Assembly (NCBI GenBank): GCA_963920765.1
Contig: OY987244.1
Span: 30,732,358-30,796,357 of the forward strand
Length of the DNA stretch: 64,000 nucleotides
DNA from: Ulota crispa
Lineage: Eukaryota; Streptophyta; Bryopsida; Orthotrichales; Orthotrichaceae
Reading direction: 5' to 3'
Shown here: positions 1 through 16,232 of the stretch, piece after piece
Position numbering within the stretch: the first letter of the stretch is position 1
Layout: the number at the start of each line of letters is the position of its first letter
Made by a program: the position numbers and the translations under genes
Notes under the pieces: generated by a model
Databases searched by the model: none
Seen by the model: only the letters and a program-made list of their open reading frames with translations
Told to the model about the DNA's origin: nothing

Positions 1-970
1 ACGCAAGTTATTACCTACACAAATTTTTACCTATGCAAATTTTAACTCACGCAAGTTATGACATACGGAAGATTTTTACCCACGCAAGTTTATTTACTCA
101 CGTGGTAAAACACATGTTTTCGTACCCACGTGGTATTGATCGAGTAAAAGGATCACTGTATTCTGTTATATAGATAGATTGCAAAATATTAATGCTTGTT
201 ACTGAAAATTCCAAAATGCAAGCAAAAATTTCTATAAATCCCAAATTTGAGGAAGTGTGGCATTTGTGATACGGAACAAGAGTGATATTCCAACACGCAA
301 AATACTCCGTAAGAACTAGAAGACCAATAGGAAGGTGTCAAATATTATGCCCGGCACCCCACGAAACGAGAACGGGTCCGGTGCTCCGGGACGGGTGCCA
401 CCCGTCCCGGCGGGCGGGCGAGGGCGCCATAGCAAAAACGGAGACAGCGATGGCGATGGGGTTTGCTCCGCGAGGGAGGTCGAGATGACGACGACGACGA
501 CGATGACCATGACCACGGTCGCAGCGATGGTGGAGTGAGTTCAGCACGGCGTGGGCGTCGATCCATGCGCCTTGTGTGCAGCCCGTGCTCGCCCGGACGA
601 ATCTCGTACAACAATCCAGTCTCTTTCGTTTTTCTATCCCGCATCGAGGTTGGCGTAATTTCGGTAGCAAAACGGATTGTTCACGGAAGTGGAACATGAT
701 GTAGCTTTGATAATTTTATTGCAAGTTCACTCGCAGATTTGGACTTAGAATTGCTTCCGGATTGGATTAGTGGAAATGATTGTTGACATGTGGCGGATTT
801 GATCGGATTCGTGGATTTAGAGTTAACAATCCGGGAATGGCTAGCGTTCCGCTTCCGGTGGATCCGAGTGAGGCGTATGCTTCACGTGCTCGCGGATTTG
901 AGTAGCGGCAAAGTGACGATTTAACGCGGAGTTAGAAAATTCTAGTCGAGGTTGTGGAGAGTGGATTAAG
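1..970 (+). promoter_or_regulatory. Upstream region and probable 5' leader of the CDPK gene
   Basis: Bases 1-120 are AT-rich with degenerate repetition of an ACGCAAGTTT-like word. Bases 330-620 turn sharply GC- and CpG-rich, and the GC-rich stretch includes a short GAC/GAT microsatellite near 483-520. That compositional step is what one expects near a plant promoter and 5' leader. Several small open frames cross it in multiple frames; none resembles a known protein and I treat them as chance. No TATA box is called with confidence. The transcription start could be anywhere between about 330 and 950. Confidence 0.4.
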
Positions 971-5058
<4,088 letters not shown>

Positions 5059-6402
5059 TGGTCGTGGATGAGTGTAAACTTTTATTATTCTTCTTATGGA
5101 AGTAGACCCGCTCCCAATTGGTTTGCTCTTGCTCTAGTCAGAAATCGAGCTGGGGATTGAGAATATGTGACCCTCTTTCCTTGCTTTGTAGAACGATGGC
5201 ATGTAGTCTGAGAAATACACCTTACGCCCTTCTTTCCACTGCATGCTAAGTGGACCAGGCAAGAGGATGTGGTCGGGTAGACTTTTATGATTTGCATGGA
5301 GCGAATAAGTCTAATCCATTCGAAGCAAGCTTCGGCTTGTAGTGTATGAGGCATGCTCCTGTAAAATAGGCGCAAGCAACCTATTTATGTCAAACATGAA
5401 TAGATGCTGTTCATAGATTTCTCTTGAAGCATTCAAATAAAGCTACACTTCGTAACGCAACGAGACCTATTTTCTTGTTCAGGAATTGTAGACTTGGCTT
5501 TGAGGAGAAGAGGAAGGAGTTCAGTATCCGAAACCATACGCACAGGACATGTGTAGGATATTGTATTTGTTGTCTGAAGCTAAAATTATAGGCTCTGATA
5601 TTCTGGTCAACTAATTTCGCCCACAGATAATTTGCTGACTTCCCAATGTCACTATCCTCCATCTCTGGCCGCAAAATACGCGTTCAGCAGGTCGGAGAGC
5701 TAATGTAGGTAACTTGGGTCAGGCTTCTTTTCTACTGTTTTCATTGTTCTCTGCAATATGGTACTCTTGTGCTTCCATGTGCTATGATGGCACTGTTCTG
5801 CAGGGCGTCAGTATTGCAAGATCTTTGACTTTTTTGTTCAGTTCCACAGTAAATGCAACACTTAGACTTTCCTGCGCTCCAGTACGAACAGTGAGCTGCG
5901 TCACATGACGCAGTGGCTGGGACTGTAGCACTTCATACTTCCTCAGAAGCATCAAGACGAATGGTGTTCACAGATTCCCCGTTAATCTTATTTTTATTTC
6001 TTATTTGATCATTCCCAAGTAAGCACATGCTCTTGAGTTTCGTCCGCCCCTTCTCTACCTTAGTCACCAAAGGAGCTCAGTGTCTGGTGTTTCGTTTGCC
6101 TCGCTGATTACTCAGCATAATTCTGCATTCAAGAGGGCGGGAGACGATCTTAGGTTAGTCCTTTATTTGCTAATCCAGTGCTCTTCATGTATTCAGGAAA
6201 TTGTACTAGTGCGCAAAGGAATCAGGGTTTTACGAAACTTGTAAGCGATCAATTCGAAGGGAGAAACTAATTGATCCAGCATGGCAGTAGCTGATCTCTC
6301 GATGAGAGGTAAAGTTGGCGTTATCGGATTCTTCGTCATTCCACCCAAGTCACGAGGAATCTGTGAACTGAGGGCTGCTGGTGTGATCTTTTTGCTACTC
6401 AC
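5059..6402. other. 3' flank of the CDPK gene, no further gene seen
   Basis: AATAAA at 5436-5441, about 380 bases past the stop codon, is a plausible polyadenylation signal for the CDPK transcript. The remainder holds only short open frames without family resemblance. Confidence 0.4.
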
Positions 6403-6405
6403 TTA

Positions 6406-6525
6406 GGGTATGTTCACACTTGGTCTTAAGTGGGGTAGTAGCAAAGGAAATTAGATGCATTGGACACACCTTGAGACTACATTCATATTGCTAATACCCC
6501 TCCTAACATCAAGTGTGAACATACC
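6406..6525. mobile_element. Tourist/Harbinger-like MITE, copy 1
   Basis: A 120-bp element with terminal inverted repeats GGGTATGTTCACACTT and its near complement at the right end (right end one base shorter). It is flanked by TTA on both sides (6403-6405 and 6526-6528). A 3-bp TWA duplication with GGG-type termini is characteristic of PIF/Harbinger Tourist MITEs. A second, about 80% similar copy lies at 40129-40251 inside the phosphatase intron. Confidence 0.8.
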
Positions 6526-6528
6526 TTA

Positions 6529-7212
6529 AGCTATCCATTTGGCTACAGAGAATAACACCAAATTTGTATCACTGTCTCAAGCATCTGGTTTATCCTCGTA
6601 GGAGCCCTGCGTTCATTGTAATCACCTCGTCGCCGTAATTATATTGACGGTGATAGAGCTCACTCCTGCCATCCCCTACCCTCCTCATTACCTCTTGGTT
6701 GTGCTACTTAGAACCTAAGCTTCGCGCCAGTCACAATTTTCATAGTTGGTCTTCCGATTCACATGAGATGATTCGCTAGAGAAACTGGGCTCTTTTTTTT
6801 TTTGGTTTTGAAACTGTTATTGACGATAATGATTCTTGGCGCTAAGATCAATAGGTACGAAACGGGGATGCCTATACATCTTAACAACCATACCGATGTT
6901 ATATCTACACATTGAACTACGATTCTCAACATCTGCCGCCTGCTGAACTTTCCTTTTACTCTGGTGATCTAGACAGATGCTTATTTGAAAAGTGGTGTGA
7001 AAATTGACTTTTACAGGGAATTGCAAATGAGACCCCCTGTGAATTTCATTGTGCATCATACCTGTTTTTTCAGTCAATATCCAAGTTTTGCTAGACTCTT
7101 TGAAGATGTTAAATACTAGGTGATATACTGATAAGGTGCTAGTAATTCTAGACTCAACAAAGGCTTAGATGTCGACTTGTTTGATTTTGAATTTTTGAAT
7201 TTTCCTACAGTA
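6529..7212. other. Intergenic, nothing recognised
   Basis: No gene, RNA or repeat recognised. The final bases before 7213 (pyrimidine-rich, ending CAG) resemble a splice acceptor and could be a relic of the leader intron of the PFP-beta pseudogene. Confidence 0.3.
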
Positions 7213-7469
7213 ATGACGGTGATGAATCCTCGTGGCCATCTGGAGCCGCCGAACAGAACCGGCACTCGAGACTTATCAGTCTACAGTCCCGTGCAATCTT
7301 TCAAATTGGACCACACTCCGCCGCTGCCTGAAGTGTTTCATAGCCATTTCAAGCTCAGCCATGGGCCACCATCGTCATCGGCAGGGCACCCGGAGGAGAT
7401 TGCGAAGCTGTTTCCTGGGCTATTCGGGCAACCTTCAGTGCGATTGGTGCCGTGTGACGGCCCCTCTTA

Positions 7470-7891
7470 AGGTAGGAGAACCTAAAACCAACACTTATTT
7501 CAGATGTGGTAATCTTGAGGATCTTTTCAGAATATAATGGCACGTACTTGTTAGAAAATAGTCACAGATGCAAGTAAAATTGTTTTTGGAATGTTATGAG
7601 ATTGTATGATTAAATTAGGAATTGTTGAAGGTAACTCTCTAGAGTTATCTATTGTAGACACTAGACCCCATTGAAATGCTCGTATTGAAATGAAAAAGCA
7701 ACAACAAAAAGATCGTGTCATATGCGCAAATTCTCCGAAACACAATTCATGTTCCCTATATTAGTCCCCATTATTGTGACAAGTTTTGTTAAACTGTGTG
7801 TCTTGTTTGCATGCAGCAGCTGGCCTGTAATTTTAGGTTTGTTTTGTAGATGTCAATAAACGACTGGTGTTACAATTAGGTTCTCCTACCT
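7470..7891. mobile_element. TA-flanked AGGTAG-type MITE (D1) inside the PFP pseudogene
   Basis: Termini AGGTAGGAGAACCTAA and its inverse near the right end, with TA duplicated at 7468-7469 and 7892-7893. Removing the element plus one TA joins codon TCT to TAC-AAC-GAG and restores a continuous PFP-beta frame, which independently proves both the insertion and its borders. The left about 290 bp is repeated at 10444-10705. Confidence 0.9.
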
Positions 7892-8717
7892 TACAACGAG
7901 GACCGGAAGATGAGGGCGGGGGTGGTGTTATCAAGCGGGCAAGCGCCAGGAGGTCATAATATCATAGCTGGGATGTTTGATTATCTCCAAACTAGAGTTG
8001 TCTTGTCGGACAGATTTTGGGGTGTGGTTGTCATGTTGTCTATCTGATGCGTCTGATGTCGCGTATAACAAGTGTCAAATATGAGTGACAATCTTGTCTA
8101 ATAAGGCCCTATTTAATAGTTGAGATAATTTGAAAATTTACTTTAAATATGACTCAAAATGTGAAACTAATAAGTGTATGTTAAATTGAGATACTTCAAT
8201 AAAATGAAACATTAATATGTTAAGATTAGAAATAAAAAATATTTTATTTAAAAATCAATTTTAAAATTGACTTTACTAGAAAAACATAGATCTCTTGTCT
8301 GTCTATGACGACGAGTTTGTCGAGTTGCCGCCATGTCAGGGAACACAACCTAGCTCCAAATCCATGCGCCCGGGAGTGTGTTGTACGGTACAGATTCAAG
8401 GGTGGCCCTGTAGGCATCATGCGGAACAAGTGGGTGGAAATCACGAGCCATCTTCTGTGCCCGTTCCGAAAGCTTCTTCTCTTTTTTTGTAAGAAGGCCA
8501 GGGGACCATGCGGAGACCATGTCAGTTAAGCTAACTGATAAAGAATCATTTGATCTTCCTGTTGCTCTTCCTAACAACCTGGTCTAGAACTTGAGTGATA
8601 TTTTCTATGTCATGTCATCCTAATTTCAACACATTTTAGGACGAAGAAGCTGAAAACATGTGTGCTGGGATGCCCGAAGACTATCAACGGTGATCTGAAG
8701 CCCGATCTGAAGTCCAA

Positions 8718-9187
<470 letters not shown>

Positions 9188-9428
9188 TAACACCATAGGT
9201 AAATTGAGAAAAATGGAGGGACCATTTTGTACTCCACCCTAATCTTACATACGATAAATTTAGGTATAGCTATAGCTCAAATTTGAATTATTGGAGGCAA
9301 TTGTTGAGACTTCACAATTGCTAATACAAGAAAGTGCACGTTGTTTTTTTTTGTAATATGCTAGATTGTATATAATGGCAGATATAGTGAAAGTCTCATT
9401 ATGTATTGTTTTTCCAAGTATACCTAAT

Positions 9429-9706
9429 AACGCCATATTCATTAAATTGGGAAAACCAGATTCCCAAGTTGTACTTCACCTTAAACTTAGCGTTTCTCTT
9501 TAAACCATTTAAATGCTAGATTCGAAGGTGTCAGATTTGGTGTGAGCCACTAAGATTTTGTCCCTCGCAAATTCCTCCTCTTAGGTGAGGGCACTTGTAC
9601 CAAAAAAAAACATTGCTAAAACCTAAAGCTTGGTTTAAGGTGATCACCTTAAACCTAGTTTATTCCCAAAATGGGCGTTTCTTCCCAAATTAACAAATAT
9701 GGTGCT
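9429..9706. mobile_element. MITE family C, copy 2
   Basis: Same family and orientation as copies 1 and 3: left end CGCCATATTCATTAAATTGG, right end CCCAAATTAACAAATATGG. It lies between the GEEVHAQK fragment and the VTNMIADVV fragment of the PFP pseudogene. Confidence 0.72.
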
Positions 9707-9804
9707 CGTTGCGGCAGGTGACGAACATGATTGCTGATGTGGTTTGCAAACGTGCACAAATCTGGGGAAATACTTTGGAGTGGTCTTGATTTCGAGAAGG
9801 CCTG

Positions 9805-10082
9805 AACTCCATATTTGTTAATTTGGGAAAAACAAGTGTCCCACTTTGTACTCCACCTTAAACCCAAAAAGTTACCTTAAACCAAATTTGAAAATATCAG
9901 ATTTAGTTTGAACCACTAAGATTTTTTCCCTTGCAAATTCCTCCTCTCAAGTGAGGACATGTGTACAAAAAAAAAAGCGCTGAGCTTGATTTTAGGTGAT
10001 CACCTAAAAGACTAAAACTTTCACCTCAAAATTTGAAAGTCCCAAAATGTACCGTTTTTCCCAAATTAACAAATATGGTGTT
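9805..10082. mobile_element. MITE family C, copy 3
   Basis: The best-preserved copy. Left end CCATATTTGTTAATTTGGG and right end CCCAAATTAACAAATATGG are perfect inverted repeats over at least 19 bp. It sits between the GVVLI fragment (about 9770-9800) and the GVQSRIAELNELL fragment of the pseudogene. Confidence 0.8.
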
Positions 10083-10443
10083 CCTGATAAACTTCATCCA
10101 TCCCCGGGGGTTCAGAGTCGCATTGCAGAGCTCAACGAGCTTCTGGCTTGCCAGGGGTATGATCCACACGGGCAGTGGAAAGCCAAACTGCAACCTGCTT
10201 CCCGTGCGCTTTTCAATTCCCTTCCGCCCAACATCCAGGAGCAGCTTCTGCTGGAGAGGGACCCCCACAGGAACGTGCAAGTGGCAAGAATCGAGACGGA
10301 GAATATGCTGATTTCCATGGTGGAGACAGAGCTCTTCGCTCGACAACACGAGAGGAGACTTTCAAAGATCATTTCAAAGGGCAAGCTCACTTCTCTGGCT
10401 ACGAAGGCTGCTGTGGCTTGCCTACCAATTTTGACGCCACGTA

Positions 10444-10705
10444 AGGTAGAAGCACCCAAAAGTGACACTTACTTCACATGTGGTAATTTGGAGGATCTTT
10501 TGAGAATCTCATGGCATGGGCTTGTTAGGAAATGGGTACATATGCAAGATTTTCTGAGATTGTATGAATAAATTACAAATTGTTGAAGGTAACTCCCTAG
10601 ATTGACCTATTGTGGACACTAGACCCCGAAAAAGCGACAACAAAAAACCATGCTACATCCAATCATAAACCGCCACCTACACAATTTACGTTCCCTTATG
10701 TTAAC
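10444..10705. mobile_element. AGGTAG-type MITE, partial copy D2
   Basis: Begins TA|AGGTAGAAGCACCC immediately after the NFDAT codons of the PFP pseudogene and follows D1 (7470 onward) for about 260 bp, including ATGTGGTAAT, GGATCTTTT and TGTTGAAGGTAACT. I do not find a matching right terminus, so it is probably truncated. Its position marks the end of the recognisable pseudogene. Confidence 0.65.
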
Positions 10706-11401
10706 TTGCATGTCTGGTTTGGGATGAGGGCATTCAAGTTGTCCATGCCAATGGAGTAATGGTGAGGAAAGCCAAATGTTGTACAAGTGTTGCAAGAGAT
10801 TTGATTGGGTGAACACCATACGGGGAGTGGTGGCAATCATGCGGGGCGTGGTGGCAAGTAGCGTTTTACAGGCTCCAACCGATCAATATCCCTTGCAAGC
10901 TTCTTTGTGTAAGCTTTATGGTAGCGGGAAAGTTGTTGGCAAGGGTTCAAACATGTTCTAGACCCTTATTATGGCAACCGTTAGTCCATCACTGACCGTG
11001 CCGGCCATTGTTTTCTGTGCAATAGCAATTTGAAGCCCTAAACTTGACATAAAAAGAAGTGCAATCTTCAATAATTTACAAGTGTGTGCATTCACATCTA
11101 ATCTTGTTGCTCACAAAATTTACAATGAGTAAGGGGCTTCCAGAATTTTGTAAAAATCATCAAATAGCAACTACCTACCAAAAAATGAGATTTTGTCATC
11201 ACATGTTTGATCAAATGTTATAATCTCCCATCTCTCGCGGTGAATTGTTCCCAAAAATTGCAAGTCATTTCTAAGTAGGTGTTCCACTATTTTCAATGTT
11301 CAGTTTTTGTGGATCATCCGATTGACTGAGATACAATGCATAAAGTTGTCAGTCTCCAAAAACCCTAATTTTGGTGAAAACGGCCTGGGCGCTCAGGGGT
11401 T
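10706..11401. other. Intergenic, no gene seen
   Basis: Unannotated AT-rich DNA. A solitary AGGGGTTAA at about 11393-11401 looks like one end of a TTAA-type element (see 26630), but no partner end is found. Confidence 0.3.
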
Positions 11402-11757
11402 AACAATTAGGTTCCCTACCTTGGAAATTATCTCATGACTCATCACTTGGTTACATGGAGGTACATGCAACTCTTTAGATAATAGGATTTCACATGGTTT
11501 ACAACTTGGACGTTGCTAATTTATTTTTTTGCAACTTTTTTGATGTTGCCAAATCTTGTCAAAACATGATTTATGACTTGGACACTACTATTTTTTTTGT
11601 TTGCAACTTTTTTGTTGTTGCCAAACCCTTTTAAAACTTGATTATTGCAGTAATTATGAATAAAAATGATTGTAGTATTAGTAAAAATTTATGTAGTGTT
11701 AAATGTCACAAAATTAGTGTGGGACAACCTAAATGCACTATTTACTGTAGGTTCTAG
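11402..11757. mobile_element. MITE family F, copy a
   Basis: Left block AGGTTCCCTACCTTGG with CTCATGACTCA, right block CAACCTAAATGCACTATTT. The same two blocks bound the better copy at 40343-40649. The outermost bases are eroded. Confidence 0.6.
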
Positions 11758-11941
11758 ACAAAATCAGGGTTTCTGAACCCGAATCGGAAACTAAAATTTG
11801 CAAATTCAATTAATCGGTGAGAATTATTTTAACTCGCTAATTTTATCCCAGATGGAAAACCTGAGCTTTTCCACCCTGATAAACACGTGTGTGCAGTATA
11901 CCAAGCCAAGCTACTAAGGTAGGCAGTCCACGTAGTCACTG

Positions 11942-12260
11942 CTGAAGCAAATGCTATTTTTTTAAGGAAGAAAAGGGTACACCAATAAGGGCCTCCTTCC
12001 ATGCTTGATCGGTGGGGGCTGGAAGCCGAAATCCAGGACCGGCCGCGGGTGGTTTTCCCCGAGCCAGGGCGTCCGATTCATACTTTACACACCTCCATGC
12101 AGAGTGGGGCGGGGGTGGAACAGGTCATCACCCCCTCCCACCCACTCAGCCTTTAAATTTTATGTCTTGGCTGGTCTCGGGACAGGCTCCCACCAATGCA
12201 AGCTGGTTAAATAAATTTGGACAAAAAAAAATTAACAACTTGGGCATGTTCATCCATGAA
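11942..12260. other. GC-rich island of unknown origin
   Basis: About 230 bp (12000-12230) of GC-rich sequence set in AT-rich DNA, with two overlapping open frames starting at 12005 and 12012. No motif or family resemblance in either. It could be a fragment of an older transposon or a captured exon; function not assigned. Confidence 0.3.
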
Positions 12261-12480
12261 ATATACTAATTTCATTGCCTTTCATTCAAATTTTGGCGAA
12301 CCTCGTGTTCTTTGAGGGAGGGGTTTGACAATTTTATCCATTATTTTAGTCAATTTTTCTAATGTAATGGTAGTCAGACCAAAATTGAGGTACAATTTAG
12401 GCAAAAATTTGCCATGAATTTAAAGGCCGCACCCACTCAAGCACCTTTAGGAAACCGTAAATCCATATTTGTAAAGTGTA

Positions 12481-12784
12481 CACCAAATAATGCATTTAGG
12501 TTGCCCCACACTAATTTCTTGACATTTTATACTATTTAAATACTTATTGCTATTACAGTAATTTTCAGCAATAATTATTGCAATAAATAACTCTTAAAGG
12601 CCTTGGCAACAACAACACAACTGCATGACAACAAATTAGCAATGTCCACATAACAAACCAAGTGAAATCCTAGTATCTAAACAATTTCATGAGCCTTCAA
12701 GTGGCCAAGTCATGAATCATGAGGTAACTTTCCATGGTAAGGCAACTTAATTGTTAAGGCAACCTAAATGCACTATTCGGTGTA
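12481..12784. mobile_element. MITE family F, copy b (inverted)
   Basis: Ends read ACACCAAATAATGCATTTAG on the left and AAATGCACTATTCGGTGTA on the right, a clear terminal inverted repeat. The element is in the opposite orientation to copies a and c. Confidence 0.7.
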
Positions 12785-15569
12785 GCTATTCTCATATGAT
12801 CCCTCTCAAATTAACATATTTTATAAAATTCATGAAAGTTTAATTTTTCCCAAAAACATTGTTTCAACAACTTAGTTATTTAGTTGCTATTAAATACAAC
12901 TTTTCAAATGTCCTCAGATTTGTTTTTTTTAATGAAAATTTCAATTCATCATCTTGAGAAAAATACAATTCATGTTGTTTTGAGACTAAGACTAAAACAT
13001 ACCACAAACTTTCTAAAATTTAAATAATAATTTGAAGATTAATATTCTGAAGGAATACATGATTCAAATATTCAATGTTATTATAAAGAAAAGCATAGGA
13101 ATATTGTATTAAAAACAAACAAAAAAACATATAAAACAAGTGACAAATACGGAGTTCAAGTGAAATTGTGATATGAATAATAGAATGCACATTTTTTCAA
13201 ATCAATTATAAAAACTACAATCATTCCTAATGTTTTAGAAATAAGGTTAGAAATAAATTCTTGTTAACTGAATTTATAAGATAACAACTCTCAATTTTTA
13301 TTGCACATTTTTGTGATTTAGATGAAAACAGAAGTATGATACTTTTTAAATAATAAATAATAGTTTATCTGATGGTTCATTTTTTTGAAAATAAATAAGA
13401 GTACAAATATAAATCTAGTGGAGTTTGTGTTCATAATTTTTCATAAAGGTTACAACTTATAAGTTATAACATTCAAGCATGAATGCCAAAGTTTTGTAAA
13501 AAATAATATAGTTGATTATTAATACGTCAATGACACATAAATATATTTAAATTTAAAATTTTCATCTTTTCAAGAATCCAATTGTGTATTGTTATAAAAA
13601 AACATTTTCAAATTGGTTAAAAGAACATAATTATCAAATTTTAACTGAAATGATAATATTATTATTTATTAACGCATCTTATAATCACTTTTTTAAAGAT
13701 TTTTTACATACCACAATATCATTGTAGTGCTCATGTGAACAATTTAATCACATTCAAATTTCAACTAATTTTTTTGACATTTCATTCAATTGGCTTTCTA
13801 TCAATTTTTAGATCTTCTATCTCATTACCTAAAAATACCCTCAGAAGGGTAGAATGCAGCTCAAGGGAATTAATACAATGCGTCATCCTTTCTAAACATC
13901 AATTAAATAGCATCAAAACTATCAAAAAGTGAGGACCTAGATTATCATGAGGTACCTTACAAAAAATTAGTGAATATTAAAAATGGAGGCTCCTTAGATT
14001 AAGAATATCACAAAATAAATTCCTTGTAAAAAGTGTAAATCAACTATTCTTTGTACATTGAATTTCCCACTGTCTAATTATAAGTTTCAATACAAATATA
14101 CATGTAGGTCTATAAAAACATTTCAAGTTTTGTTATAAAATAATTTCTTGAAGTTTATGTGTGTAGGTTAACACTTACTCTCATTGCAAGCTAATCAAAA
14201 CAAAAAATAATAAACGAAAAAATAATTTAAAACGGAAGAGATGGGCTTAATAATAGAGCTTTTGTAAACATAGGCACAACAGTGCAAGAGGGGACGGTTT
14301 GGAAAGGTTTACCGATGATCGGCAAAAACTGAATACTAGAAATACAAACCCCAAAGTGACCGATGGATGGGTGGAATATCACCAAACAGGCACAATGTTA
14401 AACTTCCTTCCATGTGCACCCCATCGGCCAACTATTTGTTGGGTAGCGCTCCTACCAGGTACCGATGGAGCATGGAAGGGTGCCCTTAGGGCATCAGTAA
14501 CTATACCTTTTTTTCCACTTCTTCCTTCTGCTCAGCTCTGGTTTTTGACCTCCACCCAACTACCTTGGGAGTTCAGACAAAAAGCATCTGGAAAGTCGAT
14601 GTAAACTGAGGAAAGGAAAAAAAAAATGAAGTCAAAGCTATAATTGGTTTTATAGCTTACGTCAAACTATTGAAGCTATTATTATCAGAACTTTAAAGGT
14701 TAGATCAAATTAGAAGAGCTAGGGTCCATTTCAAAGTTAGTATCAAACTCTTAAATCTAGAGCTCATTTTAGAACAAATATCAGACAATTGAAGCCAATA
14801 CTAAAAATCCCTAAGCACGAGTTGATATCAAATCTAATTTCAAATTATCAAATTAGAGTTCATATCAGAACTAATATCAAACAACTACAATTGATGTGGT
14901 AGGTTGATCTATCACTGAGAAAATTTCTTCAATAATAGGGGTTGTTAGTGCAGATTGGTTTTTAGTTATACATAGACAACTATGCATTTGTTATTTGATA
15001 TTTGTAATTGAATTGGGTGAAGCCTAAAAATGGTATTCAGGTTTTGTATGCAAAATAACAAGAGGTCAAAGTTTGTCAACGGAGTTTCTCGTACTTTAAT
15101 CTAAATGTATTGACGTTGAACATTGTGCAATGAGTGTGGAACATTGTCACTAGGGATTGTTAGGCAAGCTCTTGGGTACACTTGCTTTTTGGGTTATTCT
15201 ATCTTGGGATGTTCTCCCACAACAAAACTAGTTGGCGTTAATATTGAAATGAAAGAAGTCAAGAGAGAGGAATAGCCCATTTTCTAGTTAGAATGGTAGT
15301 TTTAACAATTTGAATGGCGCAAACAAATACTACACTAAAACCAACTATATGACATTCATGTACATTTTGGATAGAAACCACACGTTCATATGCCCTGTAT
15401 CTTATACAATTTACATCTAGATACAGCACTTTCATCCAATGCCTTATCAGAAATGTGAGCTCTCCTGCCAACACAGTTCTCAGATTTTACTCATACCATA
15501 CTCAAACTGGTGCAATGTAACATTGTTTCGCCAAAAACAAATAAAAAATCTAAAGAGATGCTTGTTGAG
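12785..15569. other. Gene-free, very AT-rich stretch
   Basis: No gene, RNA or autonomous transposon recognised. Within it, 14407-14433 and 14461-14483 form an imperfect hairpin (CTTCCATGTGCACCCCATCGG against CCGATGGAGCATGGAAGG). Confidence 0.4.
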
Positions 15570-16232
15570 TCAAGGAAATCCTATTACCGTGCTTCTATAG
15601 AGACGGTGAAAAGATGTGAAAGGTTCTTTTGGCAAACATAAGCCAGAACCCAACTCGAGCATTGCAGTAAAGTCACACGGCCAGATGTTTACCGTATAAC
15701 ACCAAAACCAGAGTTTGGCATCAACATTAACAACACCCTGCATTTCATACCAAAGCAACCATCCCCCCCCTCCCAACAAAACAAGAAGGTATTGCTACCG
15801 ACACGAAGGAGAGGGGCTTCTTGGTAGATAGATTAAGGGGCCTATCACCGTACTTCTCATAGAAACAGCGAAAGATTCAAAAACACCTGGCTGAAGTTAG
15901 AAAAAATCCCCCTTCCCAACTCCAGCATCATATCACCAAAGCTAGAGCTGATATTAAAGCGTATAAGAAATATCAAAGCTAGCGCTTATAGTATACCCCC
16001 TGCCAATGGTATAGAAGAATTGACAGGACGAGATGGGGGGGAGGGAGGAGATTTTTGTTGCTTCAAATGGCCCTATTACTGCGTGGTGGACATACCAGAG
16101 CCATGGCCAGCATGGGACTACTACGTTGCAAGAATAAGACGGCCCTACTACCGTGCTTCTATGTTGACGGTAGATATCCTAGAGCCGTCACCAGCATGGG
16201 ATAACTGCATTGCTGGATTTGAGACGGCCCGA
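15570..16232 (-). repeat. Decayed tandem copies of the LysM receptor kinase 3' end
   Basis: The last 60-70 bp of the receptor gene and its stop (on the + strand, ATTACCGTGCTTCGATGGAG followed by ACGGTGGACATGCC) recur downstream in weakening form at about 16138-16205, 16066-16134, 15835-15900 and 15575-15660. The block GGCCCTACTACCGTGCTTCT is the clearest. The two nearest copies are about 75 bp apart in register. None contains a usable kinase segment. It is a satellite-like expansion of a gene tail or the ruins of tandem gene copies. Confidence 0.7.

Noticed and set aside
335-699. Small overlapping open frames in the GC-rich region before the CDPK
   Set aside because: They occur in most frames at once, contain GAC/GAT repeat-derived Asp or Thr runs, and lie where a promoter and leader are expected.
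10047-10571. A 174-codon frame that could be taken as an intact new gene
   Set aside because: Its first part is MITE family C sequence, the middle is PFP beta, and the last part is frameshifted PFP beta plus element D2.
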